This document shows positions 7,085-15,083 of a DNA stretch of 28,990 bases, piece by piece. The notes under the pieces are model-generated. The model had not been told where the DNA came from. It worked only from the letters and a program-made list of their open reading frames with translations, and ran no database searches. This stretch comes from a virus. A program made the translations under genes and the position numbers. The stretch is taken from IMG/VR virus record IMGVR_UViG_3300047319_000592, positions 1 through 28,990 of that record. One strand, 5' to 3'. The first letter of the stretch is position 1. Each line of letters begins with the position of its first letter.

Positions 7085-9664
7085 TCATTGGCGCTTCCTC
7101 GCTGGCGTTCGATGGGTCGAGCCCGTCGAGAATTTCTGATCGGCCTTCATGGCCGCAAGCACGTCGGCAATGCTCGCCTTCACCGGCGGCTTCGCCTGCG
7201 CGGGCGCCTGGATGGGAGGCGCCTTCGGGAGTGGGAGCGGGCTTGGGCCAGAGGGCGCCACCCGGGAGTCGTCGAGCACAAGGCGGTCGCCCGCCCACCG
7301 GTATTGCGGCTCGGCGGCGACAGCCATCGCGGGCGGAGCCGGCAGCGGGTGAACGGCGGGCGCGACGCCGGGCGGGAGCGGCTCCTCGGGCGACGATGCG
7401 CCGATAACCCCGGCGGCTCGCTTATCGCCCTGGGGCTTGCCCTGCTGTACATAGTCCGCCTCGATCTGCGCGGGAGTCCGGACGGCCCCCGCTGCATACT
7501 TCCGGTCGGCGCCGGCCATCCCACGAAGCACCTGGCGGGAGAGATAATCCGGGATGGCGAGCGCCTGGAGAGGGGAGCCCGGCGTTACGGCGTCCCTGAG
7601 GACCGCCGCATCGTCACTCTTTGGCCCTGCCGCCTGATCGTCCCGGATCGCCCACCCTTCCATTTCCGGATTGCCGCGCTGGAACGTCTTCATCTCCCGG
7701 CGGCTGGGCTCGACGACGATCTCGGCGCCCTTCTCGCCGACCTTGACCCGATCGCCCTCGCCGATCGGGCCCCCGTCTTCGCGGCCGTATTGCGCCTGAT
7801 TACCATTGCCGTGGGCGAAGCTCGCGGCGAAGTTCGACGCCTGCTTGTACTGGCCGATCGGGCTGACGCCGCGGATGCCTCCGCCGCCGGAGAAGTCGGC
7901 CGCTGAGCCCTCAGAGCTGCCCGAGCCGGCCGCGACGCCACCCAGGTTGATGCCGCCCAGGAGTTTGCTCGTCTGCGGCGCCGGGATCACGAAGCCATCC
8001 GACGGTGCGGTGATGATCTCCGGGCCCTGCTCTCCCACGAGGTAGGCGTTTCCGGAGTCGACCGGGCCTCCCGCGGCGCGCGGGGCGATGAGGGTCGGGG
8101 GGATGTAGCCCTGCTCCGGCCCGTGGTAGGCCGTATCGATCTTCGCGGCCTGGTCCTGGAGGCTCTTGCCGAAGTTGCCGACCGCCGAGGCGAGGCCCGG
8201 AGGCGCCGGCTTCGCGGCGGGCTCGGCCTTTTCGGCCTCGGCCGCCCCCTCGATCTTGGCGTCCTGCTTGAGCCGGTAGCGAGCCGACTTGGCCGCCTGC
8301 TCTTCCTTCGGCGTCGACTCGAGGCCCTCAGCCCTCCGAGCGCCCGCGCCCATCAGGGTCTCCTCGTCGCGCGCCCTCTGGACCGCGATCGGACTGGCGT
8401 AGGCCTGCGGCCCCGCAGGGTTGTCCCCATGAGCGGCGAAGGACTGCATCTGCCTAGCGCGGTCGGCCCGGATCCCGGCCTCCATCGTCGCGATCTGCTC
8501 CTGCGTCGTGCCAGGGCCCACGCCCCAAGTGCGAGCCCCGGGCGCCATGGCCGCGGGAGGAGCCAGCAGAGCCGGCGGCGGGCGCTGCGGCCCCGTCGGG
8601 TTGATGCCGGGATGCCGGCCAGCCGGAAGGAACAGCTCCGCGCCGCCAGCCCGGTAGGGGTTGCCCGGCGCGTCGCCGACGACCAGGGGCTCCCCGGCCC
8701 GGACCATGCCGCCTTCGGCCTTCGGGACCACGGCGCCTGCCGTGCTCGTGGTCACGGCGCCGACGAGGCCCATTGCATTGGTCTGGTTCATGTTGGCGTT
8801 TTGCCCCGCCACGCCCGCGTTGACGCCCATCGCCGCGTTCGCATTCGCCGAGCGCTGCGCTTGCTCGTTCTGCGAGGCTCCGAGCTGCGCCGTTTGCACC
8901 TGGTTTCCGAGCTGAGAGAAGCCAAGCCCGGCCTGGTCGTTCTGCGCCCGGTTCTGCAACTGGGCGCTCGTATTGAATTGCTGTTGGCCGGTCGCGAGTT
9001 GCGCGCCAAATTGAGCCTGCTGGACCGCCGCATCCTGCGCGGTCTGGTCGCCCTGACGCATGCCAGTGAAGGCGCCCATCGCGCCCTGCTCGGCCTGCAT
9101 GCGCTCATTCGCGGCGTTCGCCTGTGCCTGGTCGGAGATGCCCTGCGCCGCGTTCGCCGCGCTGGTCCCGATCTGCCCCTGCGCATTCGCGACATTGTTG
9201 GCCGCATTCTGCTGCGCCAGCGCGAGCGCCGCAGGTCCGCGGGCCGAGGCGGCCATCGAGGCCTGCCCCGCCATGGCCTGCCGGTTCTGCTCCTGCGTCT
9301 GCCTACCGAGCGCCGCCCGGTCGACCGCTGCCTGCTGGCCAGCGATGCTAGGCGTAGCGCCCGTGGCGCGCTGGTACATCAGGTTGGCCGTCTGGCCTTG
9401 CGCAGTACGATCCGCGCTCCCCATCGCCGCATGGCCCGCCGCGTACTGGTAATCCGGCTGCGCATATTGGAAGTTCGCCTGCGGCGCGGCGCGGTTCATT
9501 GCGTTGGCACCGATCGAGTTGTAGTAGCCGGCCGCCTCGGCGGCCCCGTTCGGGTTGCCGCCATAGTTGTAGGCGTTCGAGTTGACCTGGTAGGCGCCCT
9601 GGGCCGGAGCCTCGTACTTGTTCTTCGAGCCGAAGATGCCGGAGATGATGTCGCCGATTCCCAT
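7085..9664 (-). CDS. Gln/Ala-rich internal virion protein with three tape-measure-like motifs, 859 aa
   Basis: ATG at 9664 overlaps the TAA of the upstream gene (TAATG), which fixes the start. The N-terminus MGIGDIISGIFGSKNKYEAP resembles the opening of phage internal virion proteins. Residues about 90-300 are a Gln/Asn/Ala-rich helical region with almost no charge. From residue 310 the sequence holds three copies of a motif (GG-[VI]-x2-G, then VG-[ED], then G-x-E-[ILV]-x3-P) at about residues 317-348, 531-560 and 629-655. The second copy, YLVGEQGPEI, is the form known from C-termini of siphovirus tape-measure proteins. The C-terminal 150 residues are Pro-rich and end in a basic tail. Position immediately after the nozzle-like protein suggests an ejection or tape-measure-like role. 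Which one cannot be decided here. Confidence 0.65.
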   Translation of the reverse strand: MGIGDIISGIFGSKNKYEAPAQGAYQVNSNAYNYGGNPNGAAEAAGYYNSIGANAMNRAAPQANFQYAQPDYQYAAGHAAMGSADRTAQGQTANLMYQRATGATPSIAGQQAAVDRAALGRQTQEQNRQAMAGQASMAASARGPAALALAQQNAANNVANAQGQIGTSAANAAQGISDQAQANAANERMQAEQGAMGAFTGMRQGDQTAQDAAVQQAQFGAQLATGQQQFNTSAQLQNRAQNDQAGLGFSQLGNQVQTAQLGASQNEQAQRSANANAAMGVNAGVAGQNANMNQTNAMGLVGAVTTSTAGAVVPKAEGGMVRAGEPLVVGDAPGNPYRAGGAELFLPAGRHPGINPTGPQRPPPALLAPPAAMAPGARTWGVGPGTTQEQIATMEAGIRADRARQMQSFAAHGDNPAGPQAYASPIAVQRARDEETLMGAGARRAEGLESTPKEEQAAKSARYRLKQDAKIEGAAEAEKAEPAAKPAPPGLASAVGNFGKSLQDQAAKIDTAYHGPEQGYIPPTLIAPRAAGGPVDSGNAYLVGEQGPEIITAPSDGFVIPAPQTSKLLGGINLGGVAAGSGSSEGSAADFSGGGGIRGVSPIGQYKQASNFAASFAHGNGNQAQYGREDGGPIGEGDRVKVGEKGAEIVVEPSRREMKTFQRGNPEMEGWAIRDDQAAGPKSDDAAVLRDAVTPGSPLQALAIPDYLSRQVLRGMAGADRKYAAGAVRTPAQIEADYVQQGKPQGDKRAAGVIGASSPEEPLPPGVAPAVHPLPAPPAMAVAAEPQYRWAGDRLVLDDSRVAPSGPSPLPLPKAPPIQAPAQAKPPVKASIADVLAAMKADQKFSTGSTHRTPARKRQ

Positions 9665-12600
9665 TACGTCGCTCCTTCGGGCACTTCGAACGCGCCGGGC
9701 TGCGGGGTCACTTCGAGCGTGAGTGCGAGCCACGTGGAGGCGGCCCCATTGCCGACGGTGCCGCTGGACGGGGTCGCATCCGTCACGCGGATGCCGACGG
9801 CCTGCGATTCGCCGTCGTTGTGCGCGTCGTGCTGGAGCTGCGTGATCGGCCAGCCGGCGCTCAGGAGCCCATTGATCGTGGCCGCCGAGTAGACCTGCGG
9901 CGTCCGGTAGGACGCCTCGTAGTTGTAAGACAGCGCCACTGATGCATCGTGGTCCGTCGTGTATCGCTCGAGCATCAGCGCCCGGCCGAAGAGCTGGCGC
10001 CCCTGAATGCCGCTCACCTTGAATTTCGCTGTCTCTGCCGCGCGCGCGATCCACTGCGAGCCGTCGAGGTAGGCGCTCGGATCGCTGGCGTCGCGCTCGA
10101 CATAGAGTGTTCCGTCGGTCGCGAGCCATGCGTAGCGGTAGGCGCCATTGAAGAAGACGACGCAGGCATCCTGCGCCGGCTGATCCGCGCCCGACCCGAA
10201 TCGCCGGTCCACCGACACCCAACCGCCCGTGGTCGTGTCGTACACGACATCGCGCCCGGTCGCGCCACTGACGACGCCGCTCGATCGCGATTGGCCGAGC
10301 GAGATCCGGATGAGCGCGTTCTGGCGGTCCACCACGACCGATTGAACCACGGGGTAGTTTGCGAGCGTCACGCGCACCTGCGAGCCCCAATAGTCGACGG
10401 CGGCGCCGCGATTCAGAAGCTCGATGCCTCGCTGGCTCTGGAAGACGATGCCGAGCGTCGTGGCCCGAATGCTGTTCGAGTCGATGCAGCCATCCTGGCT
10501 CGCGATCCGTCGCGGGGTGCCGAGGCCGCCGGAACTGCCGTTGTCGGCCGGAGGATCCCCCGTCACCGCGAAGATGTGTCGGCGCGTGAACGCGAAGAGC
10601 GTGCCGTCCATGACTTCGAGGCCTGTCACGATATCGTCCAGCGGGACGGTAAAAACGGGACTGAACCACTGCCCCTCGCCATCGATCGGCTGGCTCGAGT
10701 ACCAGAGCGTCGAGCCAGCCGCGCCGACGAGCATCCCATTGTAGGCGACGAGATGCGTCAGCCCGGGCGGGGCGCGATGGTCCTGGCTCGCGCCATTGGT
10801 TCCGGGCAGATTGCCGGTGCCGTAGAGTAGGGCGTTGCTGATCAGATCGGCATCCGCGACGTTGTCGACGAAGATGAGCGCCCCGCCCGTCGGGTCGTTC
10901 GTGATCTCCCCTGCGTAGTAGTAGGGAGGCTGCCCCCCGTCGGCAGTGGCCCAGACGAATAGCCGAAGCGCCTTGTTTTGCGTCCCATAAACGAGATGCG
11001 AGCCGGCTACCATGCCGCGTGACGTCATCGTCAGTGGGCCCTGCAGGGCGACATTGATTTTCTTGCTCGCGACGGGGCCGGCGAGGAATCCGGTGAGCGA
11101 CACGCCAGAGACGTGCGTGTCTCCGTTTGCATCAGTGTCGACGAACGTGGCCGCATAGCGGCGACCTACGGTGAGCGACACAGCTCCGGCCGCGCCCACC
11201 GTGGGCACAGGGGGCGCCGGCGCGCTGACGAAGCCGAGTTCGGTAAGCTTTACGCCGTCGAACACGCTCGCAATGCCGCCCGAAAGGACGGTCGTGCTGC
11301 CGTTCACGGTGGCCGCCCTCCACCGCGCCGGATTTGCAAAGTCATAGACTGTGGCCGAAGTCGCCTGCGTCGTGCCGCTCTTCTGCGTCGTGAATGCCCA
11401 CACATATTGGCCATTGCCGAGCGCCGCGACGCGCGCGTTAGGGGTCGGGTTTGTGTCGAGATAGGAGACGTAAATCCCGCGCTCGGTCGGGGCCGCAACC
11501 GGCCGCAGATACATCGCGACAAGCGCGACATTGGTCGTGTCCGGAGTCACCTCACACAGCGCGATGTCGTTCGAGAGAAGATTTGCGGAGAATGTCCGGG
11601 AGGAGCAGTGCGCGTAGACCTTGCTCCCGATGAGAAAGGGGCGGCTCTGCAGACGCATGCTGGCCATGACGCCGAGCGTCCCGTTCGTGGCAGGAGCTCC
11701 GGCGTTGTTACGGATTGCTTGAGCCAGGAGCGCCGCGCTCGTCTTGACGTAGACGGCAGCCCCGCCACCGGACATCTGCGACACGCGGACGTCGAAGCTC
11801 ACACCGTATGTGCCCGGAGCGGCGACGAAGACAGTAGCGAGCGTCACGAGCGTGCTTGTGATGTTTGTAGGGTCGAGCCCCTGAGCCTTGACGTTGCCAG
11901 ACGTGTTCTCGCTCCAGACCACCCAGAGCGTCGAGCCACCCTCCACAAGGTCCCAGGCGACCGGCGTCGTCGCTGTCGTGAGCGTTTTGCTAGCGACAGA
12001 TCCGGAGATGTTGACCGAGCGCACCGTGAGCTGACTGGCCCCGCCGGGCGCTGTCGTGTTCAGATAGGCGATGGCGATGGCGCTGGCGCCAGTCAGGCTG
12101 ACTACCCGCCCCTCATTGCCGTTCATGTCCGTGCAAATGTGACCGGCGATGACCTGCCATCCGAGCGCGACAGTCGTCGCGGACGTCGTGTCGAGATAGA
12201 CGCCGTCGATCGCGTTCGCCGTGACGCTGTTGAACAGCGCGACGATATAGGTCCCATACGTCGCGAGGGCGATTGAGGTCGTCGAGCCGGTGATCGTCCC
12301 GCCAATCGTCGTGGGCGGAAGAATGACCGCGCCGGTCGCAGAGTCCATGACAGCGAGCACCGCGATGCACTTCTGCGCGGCCGCATCGTTCTGCGTGATG
12401 GCGCTCCATGCGATGGCCGTATAGCCGTTCAGCGCAGCGATATCGGTGGGCGAGCTCTGGCCGAACGCGACCGATGGGACGGGGAGAGGTGTGCACGTCG
12501 GCTCGGGAACGGGGCCTTTTGTGACCCACCGGCCGAGCGCGGGACTGTATTCGTCGAGCGTGACGCCGTCGATCACGCAGATCTGCTTGCCGTCCGGGCC

Positions 12601-12816
12601 GGCCGCGAACGTGCGCAGGCCGGCCGATCTGCTCGAGCCATCCATCCGCGTCGACGGGATCTCCTCGAAGCCGAGGCGCTTGGCATAGCCGCCCGTCTGC
12701 TTCGTGCGGCCATTCTCAAGGACGGTAAACGCCTGCGTCGGGTCAAGCACCTCGGCCGGCTGGCTCTCATCGATGCTGCCGGCAAACGCAATCTGAACGA
12801 GCTGAGGCTCGCCCAT
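9664..12816 (-). CDS. Beta-propeller-like tail nozzle / packaged-DNA stabilisation protein, 1050 aa
   Basis: ATG at 12816 overlaps the TAA of the upstream gene (TAATG). The N-terminus has the opening typical of short-tail nozzle/stabiliser proteins: a conserved run of virion-type residues, then a segment listing modelled positions (ENGRTKQTGGYAKRLGFEEI) near residues 33-52. The body shows repeated beta-blade patterns, including GNGQYVWAFTTQ, LTHLVAYNGMLVGAAGSTLWYSS, GLEVMDGTLFAFTRRHIFAV, then QDGCIDSNSIRATTLGIVFQ and RGIELLNRG near residues 770-810. This set of motifs is familiar from P22 gp10-like and other propeller proteins that plug the portal channel and hold the DNA in. It is directly downstream of a gp4-like adaptor, as in P22. 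There is no signal peptide or enzyme motif. Family-level assignment is by pattern and synteny. Confidence 0.7.
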   Translation of the reverse strand: MGEPQLVQIAFAGSIDESQPAEVLDPTQAFTVLENGRTKQTGGYAKRLGFEEIPSTRMDGSSRSAGLRTFAAGPDGKQICVIDGVTLDEYSPALGRWVTKGPVPEPTCTPLPVPSVAFGQSSPTDIAALNGYTAIAWSAITQNDAAAQKCIAVLAVMDSATGAVILPPTTIGGTITGSTTSIALATYGTYIVALFNSVTANAIDGVYLDTTSATTVALGWQVIAGHICTDMNGNEGRVVSLTGASAIAIAYLNTTAPGGASQLTVRSVNISGSVASKTLTTATTPVAWDLVEGGSTLWVVWSENTSGNVKAQGLDPTNITSTLVTLATVFVAAPGTYGVSFDVRVSQMSGGGAAVYVKTSAALLAQAIRNNAGAPATNGTLGVMASMRLQSRPFLIGSKVYAHCSSRTFSANLLSNDIALCEVTPDTTNVALVAMYLRPVAAPTERGIYVSYLDTNPTPNARVAALGNGQYVWAFTTQKSGTTQATSATVYDFANPARWRAATVNGSTTVLSGGIASVFDGVKLTELGFVSAPAPPVPTVGAAGAVSLTVGRRYAATFVDTDANGDTHVSGVSLTGFLAGPVASKKINVALQGPLTMTSRGMVAGSHLVYGTQNKALRLFVWATADGGQPPYYYAGEITNDPTGGALIFVDNVADADLISNALLYGTGNLPGTNGASQDHRAPPGLTHLVAYNGMLVGAAGSTLWYSSQPIDGEGQWFSPVFTVPLDDIVTGLEVMDGTLFAFTRRHIFAVTGDPPADNGSSGGLGTPRRIASQDGCIDSNSIRATTLGIVFQSQRGIELLNRGAAVDYWGSQVRVTLANYPVVQSVVVDRQNALIRISLGQSRSSGVVSGATGRDVVYDTTTGGWVSVDRRFGSGADQPAQDACVVFFNGAYRYAWLATDGTLYVERDASDPSAYLDGSQWIARAAETAKFKVSGIQGRQLFGRALMLERYTTDHDASVALSYNYEASYRTPQVYSAATINGLLSAGWPITQLQHDAHNDGESQAVGIRVTDATPSSGTVGNGAASTWLALTLEVTPQPGAFEVPEGAT

Positions 12817-13199
12817 TAGCCGGACTCCTCCACTCGGATCGTGACCGTGCCTGCGGCCTTACTCGTCAGGACCAGCGTGTTGGCGGTCGTGTCGGTGTGC
12901 TTCAGCAGGATCGGCGCGACCGATCCGGACCAGTCGACCGGCCACCAGCGCACGCGGCCGTCGAATTTGTGCTCGAAGCGGTATTTCGTAGTCCCGGTGG
13001 CGTCGACCGGCCAATCCTCGAAGTCGACTCTGCGCGGCGACCAACGGCGTCGCAGCAGCGCGACGTCTCGCAGGACATTCGTGAATGCGCGCGCGAGGCG
13101 GTGCGGATCCTTAGCCTCGTCGGGCGTGACCTGCTCGCCGGGCGGCAGTGCACGGTCGAGCACGCGCATCTTGCCAACGAAGGGGACGATCACGCTCAT
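12816..13199 (-). CDS. Small virion protein between adaptor and nozzle, 127 aa
   Basis: ATG at 13199 overlaps the stop of the adaptor gene (ATGA), and its own TAA overlaps the ATG of the nozzle gene (TAATG), so the frame is well fixed. Residues 1-65 are basic and helical (ARAFTNVLRDVALLRRRW); residues 65-127 are beta-rich (YRFEHKFDGRVRWWPVDWSG, then ANTLVLTSKAAGTVTIRVEE). This two-part build suggests a structural neck or tail protein that joins head and nozzle. The family is not recognised and no catalytic residue pattern is seen. Confidence 0.75.
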   Translation of the reverse strand: MSVIVPFVGKMRVLDRALPPGEQVTPDEAKDPHRLARAFTNVLRDVALLRRRWSPRRVDFEDWPVDATGTTKYRFEHKFDGRVRWWPVDWSGSVAPILLKHTDTTANTLVLTSKAAGTVTIRVEESG

Positions 13200-13900
13200 C
13201 GGAACCGCCTCGGGCCCCAGCTCCGGCGCCCATAGCGATTGAACGCGTAGACGTCCGTGATGCGCCCCGGACTGTTCTGGTCGCGGTTACGGCCCAGCGC
13301 GGTGATGTCCGCGTCGAGCTCGCCGCAGACGTTCCGGCACTCGCCGACCAGGTCCCAGTTCTTGTCTTTCGTCGCGACAATGCGCGACGCATAGGCCACG
13401 AGGTAATCGTCGAGCCGCGAGATGGTGTCGAACGACTGCCCCTCGACCGGCTGCTGAGCGTCCGGGACGTACCAGAGCGTGGACGTGTAGGCTCCGCCGG
13501 GGACAGGTAGGTACTCGATGTTGCTCTGTCGTAGCCGGTAGCTGTACGGCACGCCGGTAAAGGTCGTTGCCGGGTCCGTCAGCCCGGGCCGCTCGGGCAT
13601 CTCGTAGGCGTTCAGCCAGACCTTCATGCCGAGCGCTGTCATGTCGATGCTGATCAGGCTCGCGAAGCCCGCCGGCAGGCTGTAGGTGCTGATGCCCGAC
13701 GACGTCGTGATGGTCGCCGAGTCGAGGTAGCGCTGATCGGGGACCGCCTCCGTAAGCCGACGGTAGAGCGAGCCGATGGCCCGCAGGACATAGTCGTTGA
13801 TGTCGGCATCCGGATGGCGCAGCGTTGCGGTCGTGCCTTGCACGTTCGCGAACTTCCGAACGGAAGCGCGGAGCTGGGCAAGCGACTGGTTGAGCGCCAT
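13196..13900 (-). CDS. Head-tail adaptor (P22 gp4-like / tail tubular A-like), 234 aa
   Basis: ATG at 13900 is preceded by AAGGGA at a fitting distance. Residues 1-60 form a helical segment (LAQLRASVRKFANV, then DINDYVLRAIGSLYRRLTEAV). The body has the pattern seen in podovirus adaptors that extend the portal: YSLPAGFASLISIDMT near residue 75, YSYRLRQSNIEYLPVPGGAYTSTLWYVP near 120-150 and a helical SRLDDYLVAYASRIVATKDKNW near 160-182. The C-terminus is basic. The gene follows the capsid block and precedes the nozzle-like gene, the order found in P22-type phages. The stop overlaps the next start (ATGA). The call rests on pattern and position. Confidence 0.7.
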   Translation of the reverse strand: MALNQSLAQLRASVRKFANVQGTTATLRHPDADINDYVLRAIGSLYRRLTEAVPDQRYLDSATITTSSGISTYSLPAGFASLISIDMTALGMKVWLNAYEMPERPGLTDPATTFTGVPYSYRLRQSNIEYLPVPGGAYTSTLWYVPDAQQPVEGQSFDTISRLDDYLVAYASRIVATKDKNWDLVGECRNVCGELDADITALGRNRDQNSPGRITDVYAFNRYGRRSWGPRRFR

Positions 13901-13910
13901 CCGGATCCCT

Positions 13911-14144
13911 TCAGCCTTCGGGGTATTCCCCGGCCTCGGACTTCTTCACGCAGGCCTCTACGGCGCCCCGGAGGGCATCCACGGCCGCGTCTTCGTCACC
14001 GTCCGCGATCGCCTGGACAGCGAGCCGGAAGAGCTTGTCTTCCGACCCGCCGCCAGACTTCGGCGCGGCCTCTTCGTCTCCGTCCGGCTCGTCCGCGCCC
14101 ACTTTGGGCTTGGGAGCCAGCATCGCGAGGAGCCCGGTTGCCAT
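13911..14144 (-). CDS. Small acidic virion-region protein, 77 aa (unknown)
   Basis: The start is ATG at 14144, which overlaps the TAA of the preceding gene (TAATG); the open frame extends further upstream but with an Arg/His-rich translation that does not look coding. The protein has a short hydrophobic start (TGLLAMLAPKPK), an acidic disordered stretch (DEPDGDEEAAPK), then a helix of about 40 residues (FRLAVQAIADGDEDAAVDALRG). It is probably a small head or neck accessory protein because of its place between decoration-like proteins and the adaptor. No family is recognised. Confidence 0.7.
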   Translation of the reverse strand: MATGLLAMLAPKPKVGADEPDGDEEAAPKSGGGSEDKLFRLAVQAIADGDEDAAVDALRGAVEACVKKSEAGEYPEG

Positions 14145-14530
14145 TAGCCGGTGAACCGGTCGTTCAGGGTGTCGCAGGACACCTTGATGTCGAAGAAGAC
14201 GACGTCGCCGTTGGCCGAGGCGGTCGCCGTGCCCGCCGTCACGATGGACGTGAACGTGAGCGTGCCGTCCACTGCGACGTTGTTGGTCGTCAGGATCCAC
14301 TCGAGGCCCGCGACGCCGGTGGCGGCGAAGCGAGCGGCAGTGAAGCCGACGACCTCGGCATAGACCTTCGGCAGCGTCACGACCAAAGTGGTCGCGGACG
14401 GCCGCGTCGGGATGGCATCGCGCGACCGGAAGGTCAGCGCCGTGCCTGCACCAAGCGTGCAGCGCACCTGGTAGCTGTGGATGTCGTACGCCGAGGTCTT
14501 GGCGTACTGATCCATGATCGGCTCAGCCAT
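14144..14530 (-). CDS. Putative head decoration / structural protein, 128 aa
   Basis: ATG at 14530 lies four bases after the stop of the preceding gene. The protein is beta-rich with many Thr, Ala and Val residues (TLVVTLPKVYAEVVGFTAARFAATGV, then GTLTFTSIVTAGTATASANGDVVFFDIKVS), and it lacks membrane helices. It sits directly after another Thr/Ala-rich beta protein behind the capsid gene. Such tandem small beta proteins are often decoration proteins that bind the capsid shell, but the sequence shows no diagnostic motif, so this is an inference from place and composition. Confidence 0.7.
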   Translation of the reverse strand: MAEPIMDQYAKTSAYDIHSYQVRCTLGAGTALTFRSRDAIPTRPSATTLVVTLPKVYAEVVGFTAARFAATGVAGLEWILTTNNVAVDGTLTFTSIVTAGTATASANGDVVFFDIKVSCDTLNDRFTG

Positions 14531-14533
14531 GGG

Positions 14534-15073
14534 TCACACCCACTCGCCATCGACGGCGATGACTCCGCCGCGGACGACCACGCCGGTGCCGCCCTTGGCG
14601 ATGCTGAATGTCAGCGTCGCGCCGCCGGACGGGATGGTGACGTTCACCGGCACCTGGTAGGCCGCGAACTGCGCCGTACTGGCGCCGAACGTGGTCACCG
14701 TATTGGTGATGGTCCCGATCGTCGTCAGCGTTCCGCCCGTGGAGGCGAGCCGGAAGCTCACCGTCAGGGTGAAGTTGTTGGTGTTGTCGTTGGTGATCGC
14801 GCCGGTCACTGGCGTGTAGGTGATCTGATTCACCTGGAACGCGCGAGCGGCAGCGTTGTTCGGGGGCGGAGCAGGGAGCACGATTCCGAGCGAGGTTTCC
14901 GCCGTCGTCGTGGACGCCATGCCGTCATCCGCAGCCTTCGCCGTAGAGGTGAAGGTGTCGGAGTGGGCGAGGGAGATCGTCCCTGCCGCGGCGGCGACTG
15001 CCGTGCCCGCGGTGGAGAACGTTCCGAGCCCGCCGGCTTCCTGAATCTTGAGTGCTTGTCGGTCGGTTGCCAT
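14534..15073 (-). CDS. Putative head decoration / head-fibre protein, 179 aa
   Basis: ATG at 15073 follows a strong ribosome site (GAGGAGG, about five bases upstream). The protein is dominated by Thr, Ala, Val and Gly in alternating beta pattern (FTLTVSFRLASTGGTLTTIGTITNTVTT, read in parts), with a 40-residue Ala/Thr-rich N-terminal part and a closing GVVVRGGVIAVDGEWV. It begins 11 bases after the major capsid gene ends, which is a usual site for decoration or head-stabilising proteins. High expression is suggested by the strong ribosome site. No family match is recognised by eye. Confidence 0.7.
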   Translation of the reverse strand: MATDRQALKIQEAGGLGTFSTAGTAVAAAAGTISLAHSDTFTSTAKAADDGMASTTTAETSLGIVLPAPPPNNAAARAFQVNQITYTPVTGAITNDNTNNFTLTVSFRLASTGGTLTTIGTITNTVTTFGASTAQFAAYQVPVNVTIPSGGATLTFSIAKGGTGVVVRGGVIAVDGEWV

Positions 15074-15083
15074 GATGTCCTCC

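Noticed and set aside
8123-9892. 589-codon rightward frame opposite the 859-aa virion protein
   Set aside because: Arg/Leu-rich low-complexity translation typical of antisense frames in GC-rich genes; it also crosses a gene junction on the opposite strand.
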